A stretch of DNA of 64,000 nucleotides. Origin: Gigaspora rosea (lineage: Eukaryota; Glomeromycota; Glomeromycetes; Diversisporales; Gigasporaceae). Each line of letters opens with the position of its first letter. Position 1 is the stretch's first letter. Of the stretch, positions 10,121-22,866 are shown piece by piece. The position numbers were made by a program, and so were the translations under genes. The stretch is taken from positions 62,001 to 126,000 of the forward strand of contig QKWP01000233.1 in NCBI GenBank assembly GCA_003550325.1, given 5' to 3'. The notes below the pieces were generated by a model. The model ran no database searches. It was given only the letters and a program-made list of their open reading frames with translations, and had not been told where the DNA came from.

Positions 10121-12600
10121 ATGGCTCAAGACTCAACAGAGATTAAAGAAACTATTGGAGCTCTTGATGATTATGTTTTACTAGGACGTAGTGGTTTGAG
10201 GATTTCTCCCATGTGCTTGGGCGCGTTGGTATAAATATTTAACTTCTAATCTATTATCACCATTATTTTTCTTTAAACTAAATTTTTTTTCAACGTTTTC
10301 AATTTAAGACTTTTGGCGATACACATGTAAGACTTTTCTTTCCATATTGTGTTCACTCAAAATGAAGACTATATTAATTTTACAAATATTTTACCGGTAC
10401 TTTATTTTATTCGTTTTAAATAGGGATTTGGCTCGAATTATGAAGAGTCTAAAAAAGTTTTCGACTATTATTTTGAAAAAGGCGGAAATTTCATCGGTAC
10501 GTTTAGATATGTCTGTTAATTTATCTTGCAAGTCCCAAGTATTTGTTGACCAATTTTACAAGTTTGATCTTTTTAACCTTTTTAAAAATAGTTTTTTTTT
10601 TTAACTAATAAAAAAAAAGAGAGCTTTAAAAAATGTTATATATTTAAATAATTTGTCAATATTTGCTTTGGTTTTGAAATGTGATCGAGTCTTATAAAAT
10701 TTTATTAGCATTGTTCAACCTTATCTAAATTACCCGAAAATTTAAAAGAAAATTTCATATTAACTAATATTAATATTAAACTAGATTTTGGTTTAATACA
10801 TTGTATAACTCACAAGATGTTTTATTTTTTTTAGATACTGCCAACGCGTACAATGGTGGTGAGGTAATGACAAATATTACAGTATTAATTGCAATGTAGC
10901 CGCATATGTCCTCTAGTATTCTAGTATATATTATATGCTAACAGTTCTTTTTTGTTACGTAACAAAAAGAGCGAACGTTTTCTTGGTGAATACATCGCTG
11001 ATAAACGTTCTCAAATTGTACTTTCCACAAAATATTCTTGTATGTTAATCTGTTTATTTGTTCCACTGTAAAAATTCCTTATTTATGTTTATATATTTTT
11101 ATTTATAATTTTATAAAGTGAATGATACTGCTATGATGCCAAATGTCAAGTTTAACCCAAATGCAGGTAATTTTATTATTCATTTCATGAGATCGTACGT
11201 AGCTGAAATAAATTCTGAAAGAGTTTTATTTAAAGGTGGAAACCATCGTAAATCTCTTGTCGAAAATCTTGATGAAAGCCTTAAACGACTCGGTACTGGA
11301 TATGTTGATCTTTTGTATCTTCATCTTTGGGATTTTCGTACTCCCATTGAGGAAGTAATGCGTTCTTTTGATGATGTTGTTAGAAGTGGCAAGGTAAAAA
11401 ATTTTAATATCTAAATAATATTGTATATTAGATTGTATAATTAATCATTAATATTTAATAAAAATTCTTTCAGGTACATTACGTCGCAATTAGCGATACA
11501 CCTGCATGGGTGATTAGTCGTGCAAATACGATGGCTGAGTTACGTGGTTGGAGGTAATACCATACATATAATAATATATAATAATTATATCTAATAGTAA
11601 CAATGAAAAAGTAACAAAATTTGTTATTGATATAAGTCAATTTATTGGATTACAAACTCGATATAATTTATTAAATCGATCTTTGGAATATGATTTACAA
11701 TCTGCTTGCGCTGAACTTGATGTGCGTAAATTTTATTTTAAAATATTTATTATTGGTTATCATTATTTACTTTTTTACGATTATGTTTTGTCTTAAACAT
11801 GATTTTTAAAAAAATCTGGTAATGGTATTTTAATCATCATGTTAATTTTTTATTATAAAGGTTGGAATAATTCCTTGGGGATGTGTTGCTGAAGGGTAAT
11901 CATTTTTAAATCATTTCTTTGATGTATTCGTGATTATGCGCGAATTCATTTGTATAAATTTACGTGGTATATCCTCATTTTTGATTGATTTTACCTAGTT
12001 TCTTGACTGGAAAATATACCAGAGAATCAATTGCCAATTTAAAAAAGGCTGGTGATAGCAGTCCCCGTAATTTCTCAATTTTTAGGTCAGCAGAAAATGA
12101 ACAATGTTGGAAAATCCTTGACGAAGTTACAGCTATTGCCACTGAAATCAAAAGAAGTCCAGCTCAGGTAATTTCATGACTTAAATTTTTTATAATCATT
12201 TAAATTTTTATAATTCGCTTAAAAAAAAAAAATAAAAAAAATTAAAAGGTCTCTTTGAATTGGATCTCACAAAAATCTGGTATTACTTCACCTCTTATCG
12301 GTGCTAAAACAAAAGTTCATTTAGTTGAAAATCTTAAAACTCTTGAATTCAAGTAAATTTTCATAAATATCCATTATCTTTGCATTAAAATTGAAACTTT
12401 ATTTAACGTTTAAATTGATTTAAATAAATAGATTAACACCTGAACAAATGTCAAGGCTGGATGCAATCTCATTACCGGAAATACAATTTCCGTATACTAT
12501 GTATCCAACTCTTGAAAATGTTGTTTGTAAAGGAATAAGAGCTCCTAATAAGTATAGACCTATGATAAATTTGGTGACACAAGAAAAACGTAGGTGGTGA
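10121..12600 (+). CDS. Aldo/keto reductase paralogue, 13 exons, intact
   Basis: Same family and presumed role as the divergent gene. Exons: 10121-10228, 10309-10326, 10424-10496, 10835-10863, 10970-11039, 11119-11166, 11236-11393, 11474-11553, 11637-11721, 11861-11895, 11999-12167, 12249-12352, 12432-12600. The product is 381 residues, ending TGA. Exon lengths equal those of the minus-strand copy except exon 11, which is one codon shorter. The tetrad is kept: Asp and Tyr in DTANAY, Lys in STK, His in LLYLHLWD. Identity to the paralogue is roughly three quarters by eye, with exon 1 differing at only four residues. The C-terminus diverges most (NLVTQEKRRW against KLGAQEKWA). The intact frame over 13 exons argues it is functional. 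Confidence 0.92.
10949..10968. promoter_or_regulatory. Perfect palindrome at the exon 5 acceptor (plus-strand reductase)
   Basis: The same 20-bp palindrome centred on TTACGTAA as in the paralogue, one base before exon 5 at 10970. Flanking intron sequence is otherwise poorly conserved, so the palindrome stands out. Confidence 0.5.
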
Positions 12601-13520
12601 TACAAGAAAATAGTAGGCGGAATGCTTCAGGCTAGAGGCACGTCTTTCCTCGTTGAGCATGCACTCATAAATATATTTCATATTATTTTTATACTGTATA
12701 AGCAATTAATACTAACCAATCTGGAAAATAGTAAATTCCCAAGATCATGTCTTACTCTTCCTTATTCTTAAATATCGAAATTATTGAATTCATTTATTGG
12801 CAAAACTGAAATATGCTATCACTAATATTTTATTCATGAGACTTTATATTTTTATTACCAGTCATGATTTTTATTCTTATTACCTGGATCTCAAATTCTG
12901 GTTAATCGAGAGTCTTTGTTTTTCTTTTAGTTATAGTTTTTTTTACTTGGTTTTTTTTTTTGTTTTAATATAATGATTTTTTGAACTGTTAAGAGTTGCT
13001 ATATAATTAAATACGACTAAATAAAAATGGAAGAAAATAAAAGAGGCCTTGTGTTATTAATAAAATAAATTATAAATATGCAACTATTATTATAATACCA
13101 AAATATGGTTCAAGCATCTTGAAACATTCAAAAAATCGCTAAGGATTTTGCTACAACAACAATCTGCGAAAAAAAATTCATAAATATGTAATTTTAAATG
13201 AGGTGTTAATATTGTGCGGAGAGCAAGCAGACAATGAGCGTCAAAACAGTACAGGATAGTAAGCGAAATTGGAACAGCGGTAGATTGTGAAAGTGTATCG
13301 AGTAAACGGATGGAAAGTGAAGGAGGAATATGATTAAATAAATAAAATCAAAGTGTAAGGCCTTTTTAGATTCCTTAATCGATGGGTCAAAACTGTCGAA
13401 AAATAGATTTTATTTAGCAGAAAATATTTAAACAATAATGGATATTTAAATTATATTTACTACTTGATAAAGTTATTATATAATTCAAAATTTTTAATTA
13501 ATAAAAAAGGGTTTGAAAAT
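12601..13520. other. Intergenic
   Basis: 3' flank of the plus-strand reductase, A+T-rich. No gene, repeat pair or RNA was recognised. Confidence 0.6.
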
Positions 13521-15477
13521 TTCGTGCACCTGCACGGTCGTGCACCCCTTTGATCGACCAATCAAATTTTAGCACGTGATAGGCAATCGAGGTCAAACCG
13601 AGCTTCCGACCTTCCGACCCATCAATACAAATTAATTTTACTAATTCGTTAAAATTACTAAATTATTATAATTATAATAACGATATTTTTATTAATAATA
13701 CTTATAAAAATAAAAAAAAATCCAAAGAAAAAAAAAACTAAACAATTCAAACTAAACAATTCAAAATCGTCGAAGAAAACACCAGAAAAAACATAACACC
13801 CAAAAAAAAGACAAGAACACCGGAAGAACGCCTAAAGAAAACGCGCAAGAAATCCAAAATCGCCAAGAAGAGGAACTCCGGAATCTGGAAGAACGTCTAT
13901 ACAAGAAAGAAAGTTAATAAACACAGAAAACACAAAAAACACAAAAAAAAACAAGACTCACCAAAGAACGATACAATTCCGCCAAAGAATCCCTGGAAAA
14001 CAACGCAAGTTCACCCAAAGACAAGAACACCGGAAGAAGCCTAAAGCAAGAAAGAAATTAGTAGAAAACACGCAAAAAATCCAAAATCGTCAACCCGTAA
14101 GAACGTCTAAACAAGAAAGAAAGTTAATAAACACAGAAACACAAACAAAAAAAACCAAACCAAAACTCACCAAAGAACGATACAAATCCGCCAAAGAATC
14201 CCTGAAAATGACGCAAGTTCACCCAAAGACAAGAAGACCAGAAGAACGCCTAAAACAAGAAAGGAATTAGTATTGAACATAAGAACGCCAAGAAAAAAGA
14301 AAATGAATACAAGAAACATCATAACAAAACTCACCAGAGAACGACGAAATCGCTGAAGAATCACTAGCAAAGTTGACGAAGAATCACCAGGAAATGACGT
14401 AAAGTCGACAAAGATCACCAGAAAACAACGGCGCTAAGTCCACCGAAAGAACGCCTAAAACAAGAAAGAAAGTTAGTAGCAAACACAAGAAACATCAAGA
14501 GAAGAAGGAAAAAATAAAGACTCCCCAGAAACGACGAAATTCGACGAAGTATCACCAGAAAGGACGACCGGAAGAGCCCTAAAAACAAGAAGCAAAGTTA
14601 GTAGTAAGCACAAAAAATAGAAATACCAAGAAAAAAAAAAAGCACAAAAAACACTGAAAAAAAATGAACACGAGAAACGCCAAAGACTCACCCGAAAATG
14701 ACGCAAATTTGATGAAAATCAACAGAAAACGACGACGATGCCCCACTGAAACCACCTAATACAAGAAAGTTAACAGTGTGCACAAGAAAAAAAAAAAGCA
14801 TGAAAGACTTACCAAAGAACGATGCAAATTCGAGAGGAATCACCAGAAAACGACGAAAATCCACCAAAGAATGCCTAAAACAAAACGACGAAGAATCACC
14901 AGAAAACGATGCAGGTTCACCGGAAGAGCACCTAAAAAGATACATCAAGAAAAAAATACAAAACAAGAAACACGAATGCAAGAAAAAAAAACCACCTCAC
15001 CAGAGAATGACAAAAATTCGAAGAACCACCAGTAAGTCTACCAGAAGAACGTCTAATTTTTATAATATCATTGGATATAAACAAGTGACCGAAGTTATAT
15101 CCTATAAAAGTTAAAAANAAAAAAAAAAGACTCCCCAGAAACGACGAAATTCGACGAAGTATCACCAGAAAGGACGACCGGAAGAGCCACAGAAAAACGA
15201 AGAAACACCAGTAAGTCTACCAGAAGAACGTCTAAAACAAAAAGTGTGAATATAAAAGCGCGTAAACAAAAAAAAAAAAGAAAAGAAAACCTTACCAAGA
15301 GAGCAACCAAAATCTACTCAATAAAGTCAAAGAACGATATCAAAGATCCACCTAAAAATAAAAAAAAATAAATACAGTATACGAAAATATAAAAAAAAAC
15401 TGCATGTTTGTATACCTGATATGGGTCGCCGGGGTGGTGGATCGCTGAGGGGTGCACAACCATGCAGGTGCACAAAA
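13521..15477. mobile_element. TIR element filled with a purine/C-rich minisatellite
   Basis: Inverted ends TTCGTGCACCTGCACGGTCG (left) and a reverse-complement match at 15445-15477 (GTGCACCTGCATGGTTGTGC) bound about 1.95 kb. The interior (13750-15350) is degenerate tandem repeats of words such as CACCAGAAAACGACG, AAGAACGCCTAAAAC and AAGAAAGAAAGTTAGTA. It is strongly A/C-biased on the plus strand. One ~59-bp block at 14519-14577 recurs exactly at 15130-15188. The open frames on either strand are by-products of the repeat. No transposase was seen, and no clear target duplication. Confidence 0.65.
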
Positions 15478-15668
15478 AACATATTCCCAATAAAAAATAC
15501 TCAATTTGTTATTTTCTATTTACAACTATTTTACAATTATTTACTCATATCTATATTTAATAAAATATCCCAATGTCAATGAAGACCAAAGCTATTGAAT
15601 TCTAAACTAACTTTAGACTTAATTGAATTTATTTTTTATTTTTTATTTATTAAATTTTCTGAGTCATC

Positions 15669-15817
15669 TTGGCGCCACCTGGGGTGGTAAATAATACACT
15701 GTCACCCTATCCAAATTAAATACTAAATTGACTGACTGACCCTAACCCTATGGTGAGTGCGTCATCAAATTACTATTTAATTTGGACAGGGTGGTATACC
15801 AACCCGGGTGGCACAAA
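15669..15817. mobile_element. Small MITE
   Basis: About 150 bp with ~45-bp imperfect inverted repeats (GCGCCACCTGGGGTGGTA / GTGCCACCCGGGTTGGTA) continuing into TATCCAAATTAAATA. The centre is GACCCTAACCCTATGG. Confidence 0.7.
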
Positions 15818-16149
15818 GACTTTTCATAAATTTTAATGTTAATATTTGATAAGTAGAAAAATAATAATAGCCAATTAGATTAAGTAAATCTTTTATTTTA
15901 TTGATTATATTAAATAATCATTATTTTGGTTAGTAGTTAATTATATCGAAGATAATGCTTGAAAAAAACTTAATTATATTATCATTTACATATTCAAGTT
16001 TTCAACAAAAATTTTTATAAATATAATTATAGCCAGAGTTGGCTTATTGTCTATTGGTACCAATGGGCCTCTGGTCTATTGACCAGATCCATTAGTTTTA
16101 TTAAAAATTACTAATCCAATAGACCAATAAAATATATAATACAGTATAT

Positions 16150-16377
16150 TGTTGCAGCTGAAGCTGGAAATGGCTGAAGCTGGAAATTTTAATTATTTTA
16201 ATATAAAATTTTCAAAAATTTTTTTGGTCTTTTGTTTTGGGGTTTTTTTATAGAGTTAGGCTAGATTTAGGGTTAGGTTTAATAATAAAAGAGTATAGTG
16301 GATTTTAGTAGGGCTTATATTTTTAAATCAAGGTTCCTAATTTCTGGCTTCAGCCATTTCCAGCTTCAGCCGTGACA
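16150..16377. mobile_element. MITE, TGTCRCGG family, diverged copy
   Basis: 228 bp, exactly the length of the copy at 19914. Ends are TGTTGCAGCTGAAGCTGG and TGTCACGGCTGAAGCTGG. The interior, in reverse orientation, matches the AATATAAACCCTACTAAAATCC / CCTAACCCTAAATC block of the copies at 19914 and 28242. The terminal ~40 bp differ, so one interior appears to be shared by MITEs with different termini. Confidence 0.65.
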
Positions 16378-18841
16378 TATACTTTTTATTTTATTTTTTT
16401 AATGTTAAATAATTCTGCTTTTATTTATTAGTAAATTTACAGTAACTAATGCAATAACTGCTATTTCAAAAGTATGTAATTCATTTTCAACCAAGTAAAG
16501 ACTCACTTGATACTAAAGAACCCAGGTGTGACCTGCCAAATAATATATCTATTTCCATCAGGGTCCCAAATATACTTGAGACTTGTATTCCCAATATCAC
16601 CAATTGGTTGTTAATATGTGTTAGGATTGTACTCCTTTCTTTAAAATTTTTTCTCTATAAAGGGCAAATAAAAAAGGTAGAAAGTACAAACAATCAATCA
16701 AAAAAACAGTAATATCAAAAAGAAAAAAAACTAATACAAAAAAGAAAAACAAAAGAAAAGAAGTCTATCCTAATACAGGAAAAAAATGAAAGAAAAAACA
16801 AAAGAAAAAAAATAAAGATAACAAAAAATATTTTTAAAAATTATATAATACTTTAAATTCAGCTCTACTCTAAATTTAGTCCATATTATATATAATCACA
16901 TTCAGAGTAAAGTTAACCTTGCAAGAATTTTCTAGAAAGTTCTCAAATTGATCAATATTAGTTTTTGTTCTACATATAAGCAGTGCTGTGATTTCTTGTG
17001 ACTTCTGTTTCTAATTTGGAATTGGTAAACAATATGGAGAGAAAAAAAACTTCAAAAAAAGTGAGAATATGGTAGTAAGTTTTTGGTTAAGACCTTTAAA
17101 TTTTCTAATGAGTGTGTTAGAAAATGCATTTGCTGTTCTTCTTGTGAGCCACATACAGAGATCTTCATTGGCAAAAGGCTTCTTTCTTCAAAATTTTGTA
17201 TACAAAGATGCCACCTTCTGCTAGTTATTTTGTATACTAATGCTTTTGGTTTGTATACCAAATATATGAGGAAGTCCCCAAAATGAAAAAAGCAAAAAAA
17301 CTTCTTGGTTGACCTTTATAAAAACTATTACTTTGTAGTACTTCTTTTTATTTTAGCAAATTTTGGTTTCTGTTTGTTTAAAAATTTTGGTACAAGTAAT
17401 CATTGGAGAGAGTTGTATTTTTTAATTTGTTAATACTTTTTATTTAAATTACAAAAAGCTAAAACCCAATATGCTTATATAATTAAATAATTAATATTAG
17501 CATTAGTTTAAAATTATAATTAGAACAAAAATAGTAATAAAATTATTTTTTTAATACTTTATTAATATATGAAGATAGGTTTAAACATTATTATATTTTA
17601 AAAAATAAAATATATACCCTATAATTATTTTCTAAAATAAAAATTAAGTTATAAAAATTCATATTCTTTTATAATAAATATCTAATAAAATTCTAAATAT
17701 ATGAGTTCTATATTTTATGACTAGCTTATATAGTTTTTCTAATATCTATCTTTAAAATTAAGCTTAGTATGATAGTACAAGCTTTTTTATTTAAAAGTTA
17801 TAGTTGCAATAAATATAGGTGGATATCTATTTAATAAATAATATAAATTAAATATAATAATGCATATTTACAATAAGATAAATAAAGTATTACTTATAAT
17901 ATACAATATTTAGCAATCTTATAAAAATAATATAAACTATTATGCCTTTAGATCAATAGCATAGCAGTTATACCTCAAGGTTGGGGCAGTTTAAATCTTT
18001 CAAAAGGCAAAATAATTAAAAAACTACTAACTGATTAGAGAACTAAAACATTAGAATCCAGAACATTTCCAAATGGACTTAATTGGGCAGAAACATTTAA
18101 AGAATCTGTGGTAGTAAATTAGAACTCTGATTTGGAATAATTAAAGTCACAAAATATAATATGAGACCTAAGTCTAGATATATATAATACTACATAAACT
18201 CTTAGTATCTTCAATCCAAATAGATAAAATTCCTATTTGGCTTTGCTTCTAGTAAATCAATTTTTGAAGCTGTAAGTTGGTACAATAAATTGTTATTTAG
18301 GTGCTATAAGAAATAACTAAATGATGTTTAGCTCAAATATTAGTAATAGTTAATAATCTTGTATCTCTGGATATATAATATTTATACAAAAGCAAAATAT
18401 ATATAATATATAAATACTATTGTCACAAAATAATAGAATAGAGCATTATTTAAAAAATTATATCTCTAAAAATAGCATATATAGGTTTGAAATAACACCT
18501 AGTACATCTTAAAACAATATACCCTCTATATTTAGATAATTATCAAAAATTTCTACTAGAACCTTGAAATATATATAAATAAGTTAGATTTATTATAAAA
18601 TTATTAAAAATAAAAAATCTGCAAAAAACTTTAAAAATAAGCAAAAAATACTATAAATAGAAAAGATCTGTATAAAACACCAAAAATAAACAAACTAAAA
18701 CCTAGCTTATCTATGTATATTTTAGGGTCCTTTTTTACTAATTTCAAATTAGCTATAAATTAAAATTGCTCTAGTGAGTACTCTTGTGTCTATATTCAAA
18801 ATTATGCAATAGAAAGTATTATTTTATAAAAATATAATATA
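16378..18841. other. A+T-rich, no gene recognised
   Basis: Short open frames on both strands around 17050-17290 have no recognisable domain. The composition suggests decayed repeat DNA. Nothing else can be supported. Confidence 0.5.
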
Positions 18842-18985
18842 TGGTAAAGAGTCAGTAGAAAAAGGATAAATTTATTGTTCCTTTTCTACTAACTTCCTAT
18901 ATATATATGCGGTGGAGTCAATAGAAATGGGACAAATTTATTAGATAGATTTGTTCCATTTCTATTGAATTCACCCCATATATAG
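18842..18985. repeat. Two adjacent homologous hairpins
   Basis: The first (about 18843-18906) has arms around GTCAGTAGAAAAAGG / CCTTTTCTACTAAC. The second (about 18908-18985) has arms around GTCAATAGAAATGGGACAAA / TTTGTTCCATTTCTATTGA. The two palindromes are related in sequence and abut. Confidence 0.6.
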
Positions 18986-19232
18986 CTATTATAAATAGCA
19001 ATAGACCAATAGAATAATGAATTATAACATTAACCCATTGAGATGTATTAGAACAGGACCCAGACATCTAGAACTCTGATACAACTCAGATCTGAGTTTG
19101 TATAATTTTAACAGTATTTTAGCCAAATAGATGTATAAAATAAAGCAAAATTTGAAAATTAACTATATAAAAACACAATGTTTAATGAATTTCTATACAA
19201 AATTTCCTTTTTTAGAATCATCTGGGCTGTAT

Positions 19233-19840
19233 TCATTGCGGTTCTGGACATCTCTCATATAGATTATAACTGAATTTTGGCCAATTTTGACCTAATTTGC
19301 TAAAAATAACAAACCTATATTTACTTAAATAACTTCTGATCCAGTAATCAGAATTGAATGAACTTTTTTTTGTTAGATGCGCCTCACGAAGAGCTTTATT
19401 TCAAAAAAGTTCATTCAAATTGGACTAATAGACACCAAGATAAAAACAAAAACTGTTTTTCTGCTTCTTAAATTTAAGAGTTTTTGCTGAAATATATAAC
19501 ATATGACCTTTGTACTATATGTTCAGGGTTCAATTAGGACCCAGACATCTAATACAGAGGTTATACTTTATTTTTTTTTAGCAAAAACCCTGAAATTTGA
19601 GAAGCAAAAAAAAATAGGTTTGGCAATTATCTCGTTATCCAGTAGTCCAATTTGAATAGATTTTTTTAAAAAAATGAACTCTCAGTAAGGCGCATCTAAT
19701 AAAAAAAGTTCATTCAATTCTGATTACTAAATCAGGAGTTATTTAAGTAAATATAGTTTTGTTATTTTTAGCAAATTAGGTCAAAATTGGCCAAAATCTA
19801 GTTATAACCTATATAAGAGATGTCTGGGGTCCTGGTTCAT
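19233..19840. mobile_element. Long foldback element
   Basis: Inverted arms of about 290 bp. The left arm begins near 19241 (GGTTCTGGACATCTCTC), and the reverse complement of the right end reads AGGACCCCAGACATCTCTTA. The arms stay alignable through CCAATTTTGACCTAATTTGC and AGAATTGAATGAAC. AGGACCCAGACATCT also occurs at about 19053 and 19528, so two nested units sharing one terminus are likely. GGTTCAAT/GGTTCATT beside 19527 and 19832 resembles an 8-bp target duplication. Confidence 0.65.
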
Positions 19841-19913
19841 TAACAATCTATTTTTAATAGATATAGTTTATTATCAACTTTGATTATAGCTAAGTACTAT
19901 TGCTATCATTAAA

Positions 19914-20141
19914 TGTCGCGGATGATTGTGAAATCGGATAATGGTGAAATCTAGGGATCTCTATATGAAAATATAAACCCTACCAAAATCCACCTATACT
20001 CTTTTATTAATAACCCTAACCCTAAATCCTAATTCAACCATAAAAAAAAATTTAACAAAAAAGTCCCTAAAAATTTTTAAAAATCGTACATAAAATAGAT
20101 TCAAATTTCACCATCATCCAATTTCATGATCATCCGTGACA
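19914..20141. mobile_element. MITE, TGTCRCGG family
   Basis: 228 bp. The TIRs of ~37 bp begin TGTCGCGGATGATTGTGAAA; the other end reads TGTCACGGATGATCATGAAA on the reverse strand. The interior holds TAACCCTAACCCTAAA. A close copy lies at 28242-28468. The target duplication is not clear. Confidence 0.82.
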
Positions 20142-21010
20142 ATTATAATTATAACTTTATAATCTTCTAATTACACAATTAACTTTTTTATAGTTACCTC
20201 CCATATAGCCACAAGATTAATATAATAAGTATTATTTATTTCTTGGGGGTAAAACTACAAAGGTTGCCGATGATCATAGCACGTGGGATGGTTCAACATA
20301 CCGACGATAGTAGCTCAGCCCAAAAACAAAGAAAAAAGTGAAAAACGCCGAAAATAAAAGAAACGAGTGTCTAAACCTGTCTAGAAACATTAATAAAAAA
20401 TGCCCGGAAGACAATTTTACTTATAAGGTAAGCCTAACCCTGACCCCTATCTAACCCTTAACCTAATTTTAATTAAATAATCAAAAACATAAAAACGCAC
20501 CTGGCTTTAGCCATCTCCTAAATTTAGTAATTCTACAATTCTACATGCATGACATTTAGAATTGACGTAACTTCCATGTAGAATTGCAGAATTGAACACT
20601 TGCAGAATTATGGATCGGCAACTCTAGAATTGTGGAGCTGTCGATAATTAAAAGCATACAGTAAAAGTTACGTTTTTGATGTACTGTAATTCCTAATGTA
20701 AATTTATAATTGCTATGGGTTTTTATAAAGAAAAGTCGACTATACTATACTTGTTAAGCGAACCCATTTCCGAATGATGATAAATGCCAAAACTTAAATC
20801 TACACGCAAGTATTGAGATTTCCATGTTGAAGTTCTGTAAAATTAAATGTGTATAAAAGTGTGCCATCATCCTTAGTTGAGACAGCCAAATTCTTCTCTA
20901 AAATAAAGATCACATAATAAATGTCGAATCATTTTAAATATCCTTAAATATCCGAATTCTGTGACTGCTAAATTCATCATGACCGTACCAAGCTCTTACG
21001 ATTGTTACAC
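20142..21010. other. Intergenic
   Basis: No gene. 20432-20460 has CCTAACCCTGACCCCTATCTAACC. 20525-20645 is rich in the word AGAATTG and its complement (a decayed palindromic repeat). Confidence 0.45.
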
Positions 21011-22076
21011 CAGAGATGGCACCGAAACCTTTTTTTGGCGATTCCGAAATTTCGGGTTTCGGATTATAGCTTCAGAAACCTTATCCGAAACTCGAAACCT
21101 CGACCGAAACCCGAAACCTCGACCGAAACCCGAAACCTCGACCGAAACCCAAAACCTCAACCGAAACGCCGAAACTGCCAAAACATCAATAAATTATTTG
21201 TTTATTCTCTCCAAAGCTGGCGCCGAAACCTTTTTGTGCCAAATCCGAAAGTTTCGGGCTTCGGATTATAAATTCCGAAACCTTATTCGAAACTCGAAAC
21301 CTCACCCGACCCGAAACCTCACTTGAACGCCAAAAACTACCCAAACTTCCGTATACGTTTATTGCATTAATGTATCATATATCTCTTCAAATGTACTGAT
21401 GTATGCTATGTATTTCTTCAATATACAGAATACAATAAAATTTGAATATCCAGCGCCATTTGGACTGGAATGCATTGCATGCGTGCAGTCCTTTTTGTTG
21501 TTATGATTCACAAGTATAACTTGAAAGGTACAATTCTTGAGTTTATATTCTGACAATCAAGGTTGCTTTTGCAAGCATCAGTTTTTTTACTTTATTACGT
21601 AAAAACTGGTACAATATCAAGTTACGTCCATGCAGAATTAAATAAATTGTTGCTATCAAAAGTCATCACATATTTATCGATTCATAATTGTAATTTTTTC
21701 TATCGCCCTAGAATTTGAAATCAATTGTAATCAATTGTAATAACGGTATGATATTAAAAATAAAGTTGACCAGCTTAAAAAAACCCCCCGGCAGTGAAAA
21801 AAAACATAATTAAAAAAATGATCTATATAATGCTATAATTTATTCAAAAATAATTTTACATTTTGGGTTCATTAAAAATAAATCAACTTTATAATAAATT
21901 TTAAAGACTTCAATATTATATTTTTGAGTTTCGGATTATAGATTTGGATTTCGGATTATAGTTTCGGGGTTTCGGGTTTCGGAGTTTCGATTTTTTTAAA
22001 AAAATCCGAACCTAGTTTCGGATTAGAACCCTTCCGGAACTAGGTTCGGGTAGGTTTCGTTTCGACGCCATGTTTG
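21011..22076. mobile_element. Non-autonomous hAT element with CGAAACC minisatellite
   Basis: 1066 bp with inverted termini CAGAGATGGCACCGAAACC and (reverse strand) CAAACATGGCGTCGAAACG. It is flanked by TGTTACAC (21003-21010) and GGTTACAC (22077-22084), an 8-bp duplication with one mismatch. Near the left end a ~17-bp unit (CGACCGAAACCCGAAAC) is repeated about five times (21085-21165). GGGTTTCGGATTATAG words recur on both sides. No transposase was seen. Confidence 0.78.
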
Positions 22077-22159
22077 GGTTACACTATATATGTCTCTATT
22101 TCAGTAAAAAGGATTTTTTAATAAAAATTTTATTGGCTCATATAAAAACGTGATTTTCT

Positions 22160-22338
22160 CGAAATTTTGATTTTAAATGCAATGCGACAGGACCATATTT
22201 AAAAATTTAGGCAAACATGCATTTAGAGAGATAAACCCCTATAAGCGCTATATTAGCTTGGCCCAAATAAAGGCATGATTTAAGGGCTTTAATAGGATGT
22301 GTGTTTAGGTGGTTGCATTTAGGGGTTTGACTGTATCA
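22160..22338. mobile_element. MITE, CAGTCAGACCTCTCTA family, decayed copy
   Basis: Shares TGCATTTAGAGAGATAAAC, the CTATATTAGCTTGGCCCAA block and GCATTTAGGGGTTTGACTGTA with the better copy at 42846-43016. The left terminus has decayed. Confidence 0.6.
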
Positions 22339-22866
22339 ATGACATATAAATAAATGACGTACATATTTATACGTAATATATAATCTTTATCTTGATTATA
22401 GTTTTTTTTTTTTTTTTTACATATCGTATTCATAAAATACGTATATTTTGAGCGTGGATTTTTCTTACAATAATCATTTCTACTTAGTGAAACTTTTTTC
22501 ATATTAATATGAAGATTATTCTATTTAATGAAACTTAAGCGAAACTTCTATGAGCTGTGTGAATACAATACATTCGATGGACGATAATTAATTGAAAAAA
22601 AAATACCACGAAAAGGAGTTATTTATTTAAAAAAGGAATTTTGCAAAAATCAACATACTGATATATAGCAAATATTAAATATGTTGAGTAATATCCATCA
22701 CTCTTATATATATTCATGTAATTGTACTAGTAAAATGGTATAAATTGCTAAAAATAATTCTATATTATTTTACAAAAGATCCACATATATTATATAATCT
22801 GAGGATAATTAAAAAAGCCTGTATAGTTTGTAAAATCCTTGAATACTCTTTATATCAAAATTAGTA

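Noticed and set aside
14776-15310. Lys/Arg-rich open frames
   Set aside because: Products of the A/C-biased minisatellite, present in two or three frames over the same bases.
17052-17286. Overlapping 67-69-residue frames, possibly transposase remnants
   Set aside because: No catalytic motif or terminal repeats could be identified.
16050-19010. A 3-kb element bounded by TATTGGTCTATTG-like words
   Set aside because: The two putative ends match over too few bases and no target duplication was found.
20011-20026. True telomere or chromosome end
   Set aside because: Only one to three imperfect CCCTAA units, internal to MITEs, with unrelated sequence on both sides.
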